Of a stretch of DNA of 64,000 nt, positions 1 through 11,490 are shown piece by piece (positions within the stretch are counted from its first letter, which is position 1; each line of letters begins with the position of its first letter). Under the pieces are notes generated by a model. That model made no database searches. It had not been told where the DNA came from and was given only the letters and a program-made list of their open reading frames with translations. This DNA is from Siderastrea siderea. Lineage: Eukaryota > Cnidaria > Anthozoa > Scleractinia > Rhizangiidae. The position numbers were made by a program, and so were the translations under genes. The DNA lies in the NCBI GenBank assembly GCA_964030785.1, contig OZ034968.1, positions 29,744,186-29,808,185 on the forward strand. The letters run 5' to 3'.

Positions 1-633
1 ATACTGCTCTGGTTCCTCTGTTGTCTCCTGTGCTGTCTCTGTCGCTGCTGCTGTTGCTGCCGCTGCTCCTCCTTCTTTTTCTTCTTCCTTCCTCTTCTTT
101 TCCATCCAGCTCTCCTTCCTCTCCGATTCCTCTGTGTGTTCTTCTTGTTTAATTTCATCCAAGCTCCTCTGTACCGCTGAAAGCAATTCGCTTTTTCTCA
201 TTTTAGAACGACCGCGTATTTCTAATTGTTTACCTATCACTCGAAGTTCTGTCAACTTTGTCGATTCATCAAAATTTTCTCGCCTTAAGCGAACAAAAAC
301 ATCGTATCCACCTTTGAGGATTTCATCGACACGCCTTGCAGCATACTTACCCTTTTCTTTCCAAACATCTGAGCTACACACGAGTGCAACCCTTGCAACC
401 ATATCAGGTACTGACTCACACATGAACAGTTCTCTCTGCTCGTCTTCTTCCTTCTTCTTTTCCCAAAAAACAGTGCCTTTGCACTTAAAATCATCGAGAA
501 ACGAGTTGCTTTTACCAAATGCTATATACTTGAAGCCAACAACAGGATCTCCGCGTTTGAGGAATCTTGAAGATTTTTTCTCAAAACTCATACACAGGAA
601 TGGCCCCGACACAAACGATGATTTCTCCTCCAT
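1..633 (-). CDS. Partial gene: basic/acidic protein with a SAP/Rho-N-like motif
   Basis: An open frame on the minus strand runs from a first Met at 633 to the window edge (211 codons, no stop), so the 3' part is missing. The frame is open upstream to 705, where an in-frame TAA (706-708) ends it. I do not recognise the protein. The N-terminal ~110 residues look globular (for example RGDPVVGFKYIAFGKSNSF and PDMVARVALVCSSDVW). Around residues 135-160 lies KQLEIRGRSKMRKSELL, which resembles the helix-extended loop-helix of SAP or Rho-N domains (pattern L-x-x-x-G-I-x-G-R-S-K-M-R-K-x-E-L). These domains usually bind nucleic acid. The C-terminal visible part is a Lys/Glu-rich stretch followed by Ala/Thr/Glu low complexity. 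A GCCGCCAT core lies ~290 bp upstream on the same strand, consistent with 633 being in a first coding exon. Function is unknown; nucleic-acid binding is inference. Confidence 0.6.
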   Translation of the reverse strand, partial: MEEKSSFVSGPFLCMSFEKKSSRFLKRGDPVVGFKYIAFGKSNSFLDDFKCKGTVFWEKKKEEDEQRELFMCESVPDMVARVALVCSSDVWKEKGKYAARRVDEILKGGYDVFVRLRRENFDESTKLTELRVIGKQLEIRGRSKMRKSELLSAVQRSLDEIKQEEHTEESERKESWMEKKRKEEEKEGGAAAATAAATETAQETTEEPEQY

Positions 634-1348
634 GAAGGTAACCAAATCTTTTGTCGACTTTACCAAATACTCTCTGAGAGAAAACTTTTTTCGGATGCTT
701 GAATTTTATGAAACGAATATTCAATTTGCTCAGTCAGTTATTAATTAACACCCTTTGTATACCAGACACTGTAATTACAGACCCCATCCAGGTGCCCTGG
801 AAAGAAAGTTAACTGATGATTACATGAAGTAGTTTCTGAGTTCTTTAAAAATCTTGCCGATCTGGCTTGAATTTTGAGATTTTTTCGAGTGTAACGATTT
901 TTGAGGTGGCAGTTTAAAAATGGCGGCTCTAACAGACGATTACGCGTGAGATTTCCACTCGGGAAACGATCAAAACGGTGTAGAACTTCGCTTTATCAGC
1001 ATTGACGTAGGTGACTTGGGTACTGGATGAAAACACTCAAAGGAAGCTGGGTACGGTCTTTTCATTGTCTTTTGTAGGACGGATGCAGGAAAGTGTTAAA
1101 ATCTAAACAGAGGCGGGATCAAAAAAACAAAAAAAAAAAACAAACAAAACAAACACAAAACAAAACAAATATCACATATTAAAGGCAACTCGACCATACC
1201 AAAGTGGGAAAGGAGGATCGGAAAGATCGGAAAGGATCGGGCGAAAATTAACGGCAAGAAACGGGACTGAAAAAGCCTGGACTCCCTTAGTGGGAAAGTA
1301 ACTTAAATGGGGACGAATTTAACGCCATAATATACCAACTGGGCACAC
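634..1348. other. Intergenic spacer between divergent-looking minus-strand genes
   Basis: This stretch holds the presumed promoter and 5' leader of the left-edge gene and the 3' UTR of the synphilin-1 gene. An A-rich tract with AAAAC/CAAA units lies at about 1123-1170. No coding signal was seen. Confidence 0.5.
917..927 (-). promoter_or_regulatory. YY1-like core promoter motif
   Basis: The plus strand reads AAAATGGCGGC, so the minus strand carries GCCGCCATTTT, the consensus of YY1 sites found near transcription starts of many metazoan housekeeping genes. It lies 284 bp upstream of the Met of the minus-strand gene at 633. Role is inferred from motif and position only. Confidence 0.35.
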
Positions 1349-4300
1349 TTACGCCATAACCAGCTGCATGTTAGAATCATGATCTGGTGTTGTATCAGTC
1401 CAAGACATTGAAGAGGACACGCCAGACCCAGTAGAGTCGATACTTCCTCTGGCACCCAGTCTCTTCTGCTGCTTCAATGCTTCAAACTGGCGCGCGCTTT
1501 TCACTTCAGTTTCCTTATTCATAATAGTAATCCCATTACTGTCGAACCTGCTGGGCAGCGATCTGTGATCTGGGCTGTGTTCTGATCCGTTTATGTAATA
1601 CTGATAGGCGGATCTACGAAGAAAAAGAAGACTTGGCATCAGGCAACAATATGGGCACTAATTAAGAGCAGTATTTTAGATGGGACCTATAGGTAGTAAC
1701 AACTGAAGTTCTTGTTTGTCTTCCTTGTTGAAGCTGTTTGAAGTTTTTCTCTTTGTTGCCGAAGTTGTTTCTTGTCTTCAGTATCTTACACAGGTCCTGT
1801 AGGTGTAAATAACTGAAGTTCTTGTTTGTCTTTGTAGCTGAAGCCTTGATGTTGAGTTGAAGTTTTTGTTTTTCTTTGTTGCTGAAGCTGTTGCTTGTCT
1901 TATCTTAGAGGGGACTTATAGGTATAAAAATAAAAAGGCGTTGTTTGCCCTGTTTGTCTCCTGATTTAGTAGCTTGAGTGGGCCGCAGTGTTTCGAACCC
2001 TTATGGTTGATCGACATAAGGTGACGAGGTTGAACGGTTGCCTGTCAGTAGCAGGTTGGTTGGCTGTGGACCTCGATCGTCCTTATTCCGAACAGAAACT
2101 GTGGTACCGATCTTTTGTTGTGTTTCTTGTCATGACCGTCCACGCTCTTAGGAATGACATACCTGTTGAAGTTGCTACTCTTACGTGAATTCCATCTACC
2201 AGTACGGGCCTCGGTCAATAGACAAACTCGTGTAGCCTGCTGTTGCCAAGTTACTAACCTTTCATGTCCAAATCCCTTGGGGCTTTCTCCATCGGGTGAA
2301 CCGCTGGCCCGACTCCTGTCGCTGCGAGGGCTATCTGTTAATTTGGTACCCAGTCTATCGTCCAAGGACTTCGTGGCTCCCGTACTGCTGCTATCACTCT
2401 GTGAAAATGAATTTACAAACAAAATTTGGTGCTCCTACAATTGCAAGCATGAAAACTAACTTCAACGAACTGTAATTTTTTGTTTCATTTCAAGGGTCAA
2501 AGTTGTATAATTTTAACTCTTGCCACAGGGTTATTATTTATACACAAAACATCAGCGTAGCTCAGATTCGCTCGCGCAGGTCACACAAAACAGCTCAGCT
2601 CATGAGTGCAGTGTTGTCGCTAGCAGCTATCGACTTGATGCTACACACAAAAGAAAACCTTGAACAAACAACGTAGACTCATGCAGTTATACGTAAGTTA
2701 ATAATTTTACTTTTATTAATTATTTCCTTCGAATTTCTTTTCTCAACTATTGTGGGCCCAGCAGTTTTCTTTTTTCTCTAAGGAATGAATGGGGGGGGGG
2801 GGGGGGGTTACACCAACGGGTGCTTAATACATTTCAAAACAATCTTTACCTGATCTCCACCGACAGCCTCCGGCCTGTCTGGTAAACCAGATCTTGCTTG
2901 ACTTTCAAGGATCTGTAGGAAAAGCAGATGAACTGTTAATCAAAGAGCAAAGAACAAGGAAAAGAAAGAAGAGAAACATTGCCTGTTCCCGTATCTTTAA
3001 TACTGGTTCCCGTCTGTTTTTGTTGCCTCCTATCTCTGCACTTTTTTGATTGTAGGATATTACGGATTGTTGTGTAATTTTTCCCCTATTTTTCCCGCTT
3101 CCTGCCCTCTCTTTTCCCGTATCCGGTACACTTGCCGTCCCTTTTTCTTCGGGGATTCTACCCCCTATCCCCCGCCGCTATTTGCTGTGACTTTGTCGTA
3201 GGGGCAACAGTGATGTGTCTCGGTGAAATGTCATCGTCCTGTTGATAACTTTAAAGTGAAAATTCTTGCCGCATATTACAGGTAAACAAATCAACAACTC
3301 AACTCGCCTCCAGCCTTTGTTTCAGTTCTTTATTTTCTTCCTTGCAATCGTTGAGTTCCTTGTGCAACTTCGCTATTCTCACTGAAAGTAACCAGCACGA
3401 CTCTTCCATCACCAAATACCGGGCACAACCGATTTGACCAGCTGCGTACGCATAATCGGCGGGAGACCGGCCATCTTTGTCATCAGTGGTGACGTCAATA
3501 CCATGATCAACGAGGGTCTGGAGACAAGTCAGCTGACCTTCCCTGGCAGCAACGTGGGCGAGTGTCACGCCAGATGAGTCCGTGACATCTGCAAGCAAGC
3601 AACAAGGGTACCGTGGCGTTAAGACTATCATTTTCCTACTTGGAAAGGTAAGAATCGCATAATAATAATAATAAAAAACTGAAATGTCGATAGGTCGGGT
3701 AGTTTGTCCATTCTGCTTGCAGAGCTCTAGTTGTTATCTTATTTCCCTCAATTTTCCCGAGCAGGAGGGAAACTAAGGCGGTTATCCCTTTATGATACAA
3801 ATACCAAAAAGCAGCAGAAAACAGCTATTCTTTAAGTCTTTCATTGTGCTTAGTAAGATACTACCTACACTAAATAAATAAAGGACTATTTAAAAGATGC
3901 TCAAATCAGTTCCATTTCTGAAATTTGACCAAATCCTGGCACAAAAGCGACAAAAGCACCAAGAAGGTACAGTAGATTGCGTGACTTGTGAATTCATGCG
4001 CAAATTTAATAATGTAACCTAAACTGTAATTAAGCCAGGAAATTAACTTCAAATGCAGTTCAGTTAAACCCTTATGAGGATGGATGTCAGTGACACAAGA
4101 AAAAGACAAAAAAGGGTTTAATTTCCAAAAGTGACTTACTTAAAAAAAATGTAAAGCTTATGAAAATGCAACTACATTCTCTCAAAGTTTACCAAGTGAG
4201 TACACCTGTTATAGGAATCTTGATTTTTTTCAAACTACGGATATGCGTTGGCAAGTTAAAATAACACAGCAGCTAAAATGGCTCTGAGGAAATCTAAAAA

Positions 4301-7185
4301 AGGCTGAGATTGAATTACTAATGCGCATACTGATGACTTACCAAGTTCCAAGTATTTGTCCCTGATGTAGGCTAAAAGACACTTCAGGCACTCATCTTGC
4401 CCACTCTTAATTGTCAGATGTATCAGTGCAGATCTACTGGCATTGTTTGACATTTCATCAGCAGCAGATGTTTCTTCCAGCAGCCAATGTACACACTGCA
4501 CACTCCCATGCTATACAAAATGGGTACAAGGAAATGTGAGTGGTCGTACCCCAGGGGAAGGGGGAGTTTTATACAGGGAGGATCTACACCAAGGCTCATA
4601 CCCATGCCCCTTAATATATTAATTTTTACCAAAAAGGCATTCCATTCTTATACATAGAGTAAAAATTGCACTCCTTCCTAAAAACCTCATGGATAAGCCA
4701 AGACAATCAAAGCCTACACACTTTCATGTGTTAAATGTGTTTTTATTTTCTGGCACAATTTGGCACACTTGGCACATAATTAGCTTTAGCTGCCATCTCC
4801 TTGATTTTGCGGCTGATTTTGTGACCTGTTCATATACTAAAATGACAATTTTCCCTACACTGATAATAACTTTTAGATTCTCACAAACTGTCTCAAGAGT
4901 TTACATCAGTTTAAATGTGAGCACTTAGCTGTCATTTTCTATTTCTTATATTAAAAATAGACCCAGCAAAATAAAATACGTCACACTAATGTGTTGGCAA
5001 AGCCTTGTGCATTTAATGGGTATGTATCCAATTAGAGCATGATAGAGATATTTGAACACAATTTTCTAACAAAATAAGTAAAAGATGTTGGAAAACGTCA
5101 CAATTTTTCTATCAAAGTCTGGATTTGACGGCAATAACTGAACATTAGGTGTTTGGCTATGATTAAGTGTCCAGTACATCTAGCAAAGTCAGGAACAGGT
5201 TGAACCATACCTTCACTGCAACAGCCAAAGGAGTAAGGCTATCGTGGTTAGTAATATTCCGTAAACAGTCATTTGGCAGTTGTCCTACAAGCCACTGGAG
5301 GCACGGCAGGCTTCCAGCCTCAGCAGCTTTGTGTAAAGCTGTGTTTGCTAATGAATCTGTGATTCTGATGACCAGCTCACTTGTTCCACCCAGCTTATAA
5401 TATGCCTCTTGCTGTTGGATAAAGAAATGTAACATTACTGGTTTTTGCAAGATACTGGTTTATGATGACAGCAGGTTACCCATTCTTCTCCAGCTCTGAT
5501 CAATTAAAGGGGTACTACGATAAAAAAATCACCTTTATTTTTTCTTCGGGTTTCGAAACTTTGTTTACTAAACGCTCCCCAAGCAAAATTTTAAGCCTTA
5601 ATTTCAACAAGATGATTGTTTATTTATACTGCAATTTTTCGATTTAATAACTAGCCTGCCGCCATTATTGCACCAGAAAGGATATAATGTGACTTCGTTC
5701 ACTTAAGAGCTTTAGAATGCAGCACATGTGAAAGTGCCTTATTTAGTATGCAGCATGGGAGTTTTGAGCTTTCAGACTCTCAAACTCTTGTTTTGCATAA
5801 CTTGTAAGCCGTGTTCCACACGCTGCATTCTACAGCTCTTAAGTGAATGATGTCATTGTATCCTTTCTGGTGTAATAATGGCAGACCATTAAAATGGAAA
5901 ATTGCAGTTTAAATAAACAGTCTTCTTCTCAAAATTAAGGCTTAAAATTTCGCTTGGGGAGTGTTTGAATAGTTTCGAAATCCGAAGAAAAAATAAATGT
6001 GATTTTTTGATCGACGGTATAGTACCACTTTAAGTGAAGCTCATTACTTTTGTGATTATGTGCCATGTAACTAATTGCACAGCTCCAAACTATCAAAACA
6101 AAACTTACTACTCTTTTTGAGTCTCCTTCCTGGGCAGCTTCAAGTAAAACATCTCTCCACTCATCCTTGTTCAGTGTACCATTTGTGCCAAATTTACTCC
6201 AGTTTCTTACTTTTGAAATAGATGCCTGCACCTTGGAAATTCTTAACAGCTGTTCTTTGAGGTGAGATGTGGAGGTATCCGTGCCATTGATGACATTTTC
6301 TCTTTGCACTGCGACTCTGGGTTGAGATGCACCATTCTGGTTGGCTGGAAGCTGCAAATGATTTCTTGCAGCAAAATTGTTTTCTTCTTGCGCTAACTCA
6401 GCTTGAATGTTGAGAAGAGATGCTGTGCTGGCAACCGAGTTGTAGTCATCAAAATCATATTCCTCCAAATCTCCTTCCTCCACCTACAAAGTAGGAAACA
6501 AACCATGAAATTAACTAATTAATATGTGCATTCTATATATTATGTAATAAACATAACAAAACAAACAAACTTACATTACATCCACATTATTTCACATATT
6601 TTAAAATGAAAGTAAAAAACATTTACTGGCATGCAAAGTACACATGCAAAGGGTAGTCAAAGAACAACAAAAACTTACTGACCAGATGCAAAGAACAATT
6701 ATGCTCACAGCAAAAATGAAACAAGCTTGTGTGCAGAGATGGGTGTAGGAATCAGAAACAAGTCAGATTAGTTTTGAACATTAAGTTTAAAGTAGGCATG
6801 CAATGTGTGAAGAGACAAAAAATGAAAATGGACCAAGTCCTTAATTTCAACCTGAAGATTAGTTTTAAGTTTTAATGTAGGGATGCAATGTCTGCAGAGG
6901 CAGGTGTTTCATACTGTCCTGCTCTGTGTCATGCAAAAGTTGTAATACAACTCCTGGATCATTAACATTGTGCGAGACTATAGCTGTGTTAGAGCCTCGG
7001 CCAATAATCTTGGGACACCTAAACTGGCCCTAAGCTTTTTTACCTGCAATAGTTCAGGGTTTCCATCAAGTGCTTTCAGACACTCATCCAGGTACTGTTC
7101 ATCCTGTTCAAAGCTCCGAGGTTCATCAACTGAGCTTCCCTCTTCTAAGATATTTGTCAGGATAAGATCTCTTTGTTTTCCAGTT
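1349..7185 (-). CDS. SNCAIP: Synphilin-1 orthologue (alpha-synuclein-interacting protein family), 5' end incomplete
   Basis: Eight exons with matching phases, in transcription order: 7185-7044, 6483-6109, 5411-5211, 4510-4342, 3588-3308, 2912-2850, 2398-2259, 1613-1349 (stop TAA). They encode 544 residues; the first coding exon was not found, and the 7185 exon has no in-frame Met. The order of parts is an acidic N-terminus (EEYDFDDYNSVAS), ankyrin repeats in the 5411, 4510 and 3588 exons (NTALHKAAEAGSLPCLQWL; VQCVHWLLEE; GVTLAHVAAREGQLTCLQTL), then a coiled coil (SVRIAKLHKELNDCKEENKE). The ankyrin block, the RYLVMEESCWLLS linker leading into the coiled coil, and a C-terminal KSLDDR motif match vertebrate synphilin-1 as I recall it. 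Human synphilin-1 is 919 aa, so this version is shorter. It is a cytosolic adaptor that in vertebrates binds alpha-synuclein and ubiquitin ligases. The exon 3588-3308 donor appears to be GC, not GT. Confidence 0.85.
1684..1930. repeat. Degenerate ~115-bp tandem repeat in the last SNCAIP intron
   Basis: Two and a part copies of a unit beginning GACCTATAGGT / GTCCTGTAGGT / GACTTATAGGT at about 1684, 1793 and 1912. Each is followed by AACTGAAGTTCTTGTTTGTC and a Tyr/Gly-poor TTTGTTGCTGAAG run. It lies inside the intron 1614-2258. Confidence 0.6.
2791..2807 (+). repeat. Poly-G tract (17 G)
   Basis: Uninterrupted G run in the SNCAIP intron between exons 2912-2850 and 2398-2259. Similar long G runs occur at 20624-20639, 23083-23099, 38261-38271 and 55258-55268. 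Confidence 0.9.
5514..6033. mobile_element. Palindromic MITE in a SNCAIP intron
   Basis: The left end TTAAAGGGGTACTACGATAA and the right end, reading TACCGTCGATCAAAAAATCA-type complement to 6033, form long imperfect terminal inverted repeats (~150 bp). The inner arms (GAAAGGATACAATG-type and CTTAAGAGCT) also pair. No transposase is encoded. It lies wholly within the intron between exons 6483-6109 and 5411-5211 and does not touch a splice site. Confidence 0.7.
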
Positions 7186-8205
7186 CTGTGTTATTGACAA
7201 AAACATTGAGTTACAAAAACATATTATTAATTTTAACAAGAAATTCTGAAGAATTTACAGGCGGCGTATAGTCTCTCACCCCCCTCCCCCCTCCCCTTTT
7301 CTTAAGGAAAAAAGGTTTAACTTTAGCAGTTTGTGGTTTCCAGTGACCTGTTATGGACAATTTGCACTTCCGGTATGACAGAATTAAATGAATGTATGCA
7401 ACTTGAGAACTTTGTTTGTTTGTAACCAGTGACCTCTGTACGACTCTTTCAAATCGTTCTTAAACCGTGATATCCTTAAGCTACAGCAGGCGGAAATGCT
7501 TCTTGCTCAAAAAGCTTTACTTCTCCTCTTTTGAGCTCAAACTTCATTTTGTTTAGTATTCTTGATTTCATGTAGGGGTTCAGACCAATTTTTCATCGCC
7601 AGAAAGCTGTGTTTCGAGAGACATCTGGAAGACATATTCACGGCAGTGCTGAGATAGCTAACCGACTCGTGACGTTTATATTTTTGCGTGTTAACCTGTG
7701 CTCTAATGCAGACTAAAATGAATGAAACTTTATTACATTAGTTTGAAACGGTGGAAAGACATAAACGAAAGACTGAGAGGTCTTAGACAAGTCTTAGACA
7801 ACCAAAATTCTAAAAAGTGGGCAGAACCAAAAAGCAGAAATGTATTTCTGACCTGGTGTGACACAAGCAATTTAGATTGGTGATACTCAGGCCTTGTTTG
7901 TTATTTGATTGAGATTTCATCACCACCGAACTTTTTTGTTTACTGTTTTCCTTTTTTAAGTGTTGTAGTTTTTGGGATGCTATTTATTAAACTACAGAAG
8001 TTAGTCCCAGCTTTGATTCTGTAAGGGCCATGTTTACAGTGGCAGGTATAGATTGCTTTCCGTCTCGTGCACTGAGAGAATGCACGTGAGCGTGGATGGG
8101 CATTGGACGCACACAACTCTCAAGTTCTCGCTAGCCTTTGTAAACACCGCCCCTTAAAAACGAAATGTCCTCAAAAACAACGAAATAAACATTTCAATGC
8201 TTACC
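7186..8205 (-). other. 5' region of SNCAIP; candidate upstream exon donor at 8205
   Basis: The first coding exon of SNCAIP should lie here or just upstream. A good donor (AAAG|GTAAGC on the minus strand) ends at 8205, but no ATG-containing frame upstream of it joins the 7185 exon without a stop. It may therefore be a 5' UTR exon with a small coding exon still undetected in between. Confidence 0.3.
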
Positions 8206-9127
8206 TTTACTCAACTTCAATACGCCGCGAAACTCAAAACAACAAAAATCCGTGTCACAAACAAATTGGCGGTATTTGAAACATTAGCTTTCAATCTCCT
8301 AAAATCCACGTCATTATAACGAGCCTGATTGTTTAGAGCCCATGCGAAGACTATGTCTACTGACTTCCGACAATTCAGGAATGTGCCTTGCATTTTATGA
8401 GATGGCAGCGACGTTTGAGACGTCGTGCTACCTAATTACATGACGTAAACTCTGATTGAGGGCATAGCTGTTTAAGACAAGGACTAGTACAGCACACTAG
8501 TGGGGGCATCTGTCTTAGAGTGGGAATGATGCCTTTCTACAGGTTGAAGTTACATATGAGGGGACAAGTCCAGGGAACTGTCCTACGACAAGCCCCTTGT
8601 AGTGCTCAGTGAGTTACACAAAGGGACCTTTTGCAGGGGCTTCTTACTCGATTGCATCACAGGGGCAAGTGGCTTGAGCATATAGTTTATTTCACCAGAC
8701 AGTCCAAGTTTGAGGTCTTTGATTGGTTTATTTTTTATTTGCTTTGACAACATGTGCATTGCTTTTCCCTTGAAAGGCTGCAACTCACTGGGTAGTTTCA
8801 TACTCCTGTTAAGGGGTGAAATTAATTGGTAATGATAGCTGACGATTTTCACAGGAGCAGGCACACAAGGCAGTTGCTGTCAATTTTTTCTGAATTTCCA
8901 GCAAAGTTAATTGCCAATTTCTGACATGCCAGATATTGGTGATTTGATCATTCATTGTGGTGATCAAACTCTTTGGCAAAAATTGCTGTCGCATTGGCGG
9001 ACAAACGTGGCCATTTTTGCTGGCTGCCATTGTGAGTGTATTAAATCACCTAGCAACAATTGCCTACAGAACACTTGAGACTCTGTTACGTGCAGGTGCA
9101 ACATTTGACTTCCGGCACCCAGTTTCC

Positions 9128-9210
9128 TACCCCTCCCCCCTTTCAATGTTGGTTCACTACAGGGACCATGCCCAAATCATTGCCCAACAACATTGAAAGG
9201 GGAGGGGGTA
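9128..9210. repeat. Inverted repeat with C/G-rich ends
   Basis: TACCCCTCCCCCCTTTCAAT is repeated as its near-perfect complement ending at 9210 (ATTGAAAGGGGAGGGGGTA), with ~36 bp between the arms. It looks like a short foldback element remnant. Confidence 0.6.
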
Positions 9211-11435
9211 CTTGGGGGAATTGGCAACTTTCCTGTGAGAAGAGGCAATATTGACTTTGCAAGAGTGGATTTTTGGCAAGGGTGTCTCAACAACTCTGCA
9301 GGTAACTTGTATCTACGCTATGAAAGAAATTCTTACTTTTGGAGGGGGGCTTAACTTTTGTGAATTACAATCATTATGATGTACTAACCACTTTAACCAC
9401 CACTAATTAATCATGTGATGACAAGCTTTTGAAACTTTATGGTAATAATTTAAGAGAAGGAGTGATGATGATGGTGCAAGTAATTAAATCACCTTGTAAT
9501 GTACCTGTGTGGAGAGCTATCAGATGTGTACGCATCTCTGCTAGTGTGAGTAGTTGCATTTATGGGTTTTCCAGACTTGTTTGCTTTGTATATCTTGAAC
9601 ATCAGTCATGCGATTTTTCTGGTTTCTTCATTCCAGCAGTTTGTAACATTCAACACTTCAACAACAGATCTTGAGGTTTCACAAGAAACACTGATTCACC
9701 TGAAATCCATCAAATCCTGCAACTTTAAACAAATAAATGAAAATTGAATTTATTGTTCTATGTCAGATAACAGGCTCAAAAGTGTTGCATTAACATTCAG
9801 TTCTCTGATAATGATAATACAGTCAAACTTTGATCAATATATGCTGGGACTCCTGTGAATGATGCAGATATATATTGTTGAGAGTTTGATGAGCAAAAAT
9901 TGCTTCTCCTTGCAACATAAAATGAAACTGAACAGATCAATCATTATGCAAGATCTGGGTGAGTGAACATACACTAAAATTAATATTTACAGCAAACTGT
10001 ATCCTCAGTCCCAGACAATTAATAAAATCAACTGCATCACTCCTTCAGTCAGTTTATCTTTGGATCGGTCCAGTTTTTTCACTAAGCAATTTCATGTAAA
10101 TAAATCATATATTGTACTCTCCTTGCTGAAAGTTTTTACAACTGTAACTTGTTCCTATAATTTAGGAAGAAGTTGCAATTCACAGAGAAGTGTTCAAGTA
10201 ATCAAGGTCTACATAATAAATCTGAATCAAAGTGTATTTTGACATCTTAAACTGAACCCATAGGTTAAAGGTAAAGAGAGGGATTGCAGTGAAAAACTAA
10301 CTTATAACTAGGCTTATGTGAAGTGTAATATTACTAGATAACTTAGTATATGCATTACTTTCGTACTGTAAAATATCATGTGTACATGTAACTAACAAAT
10401 GTTAACTTACGAGAATTGAATAGCTGGCCCCATTTTTATTCCTGGCAGCACTTGTATTAAATAAAATGATTCTCGAGTGTGGAACTGCCAAGACAGTGGG
10501 AGTTCTAAACCTTATAATGTGACCGCTGTAATGCTAACATTTATTGGTAACAGTTTTGATATCTAAATCCACATTGTCAATCAACTAATTAACATACTGT
10601 TCTTTGCCTTCCTCATGTCAAACATCCATTAAGCATTGTTAGTCAAAGACATGTAAAGAGCTTCTAAGTTTTTAGTCCGGACAGTGTGCTAAGTGAAGGG
10701 CCTGAAGTCTGATCATTGAAATAAATGCTACAAGCTGATGGACAGCTGCATCTTTCCACCGGATTCACAGAATTAGACAAATTTGTCCCTGATGGCACAG
10801 TTTTAGAAGGGAATAAAGGTACAATATCAGTTCAAATTATATGAAGCCAATAATAATAAATTATTGCAATTTCAAGTGCTTTCACTCAAACCAATACCAC
10901 TGAATTATAAGGCAGACACAATACTGTCTCGATCAGTATCTCAAGTAATGATGACCTGTTGTATGGGCCCTGTCAAACAGGTTCAACAGTAGTTTTGTTG
11001 GCACCTATTCAGTGTTTGAAAGGTTGGGGGTGCCCAGGGACACTTGTTATAAAAGTCAACCAGAGTGATTCTCTTAATGGTTGGGGATATTGAACACTAT
11101 ATTTGTAAGCCTGGATTGGCCATATATATGTTTTTGGTATGAAACATGAAATGGCTTTTTCCTTCTCATGAAACACAAATTGGTAAGTAGCATTGAGCTA
11201 TTATTTATTACCCGCTAAGTGTATTTGCTTGTCCTGAAATGTGGTTTTGTAGTCACTAAGCCTGAGTCCCAGTTATAGGTAGTGGTGAATACCAGGGGTA
11301 ACTTTGTGATGGACCAGCTTCCTACCCAAGGGAAAGCAGTAATTAGAAATAAATAGACTCCAGGATGCTTCATGCTACGGAAATTGGAGCTAAGCACCTG
11401 CCTTGGGCCTCTTGGGGTATGTGGGTACATTTACT

Positions 11436-11490
11436 GTTACTATGTAACAGAAATTTTTCAAAATTTGACAATTTTCTGTTACATAGTAAT
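11436..11490. repeat. Hairpin TTACTATGTAACAGAAA / TTTCTGTTACATAGTAA
   Basis: Arms of about 20 bp pair almost perfectly around a short AT loop. No run of T follows that would suggest a bacterial-type terminator, and the context is intergenic, so it is read as a small foldback. Confidence 0.6.

Noticed and set aside
134..748. 204-aa plus-strand frame
   Set aside because: It is antisense to the better-supported minus-strand frame 633-1, which has a domain-like motif; the plus frame is Ser/Leu/Phe-rich with no similarity.
3304..3588. GT donor after 3304 for the SNCAIP coiled-coil exon
   Set aside because: It shifts the frame so the next exon stops at once, while a GC donor at 3307 keeps all later exons in frame.
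8583..9030. Two overlapping minus-strand frames (MAASKNGH... and ...LPSELQPFKGK...)
   Set aside because: They look somewhat protein-like, but joining them needs an intron shorter than ~60 bp or a frameshift, and no family is recognised.
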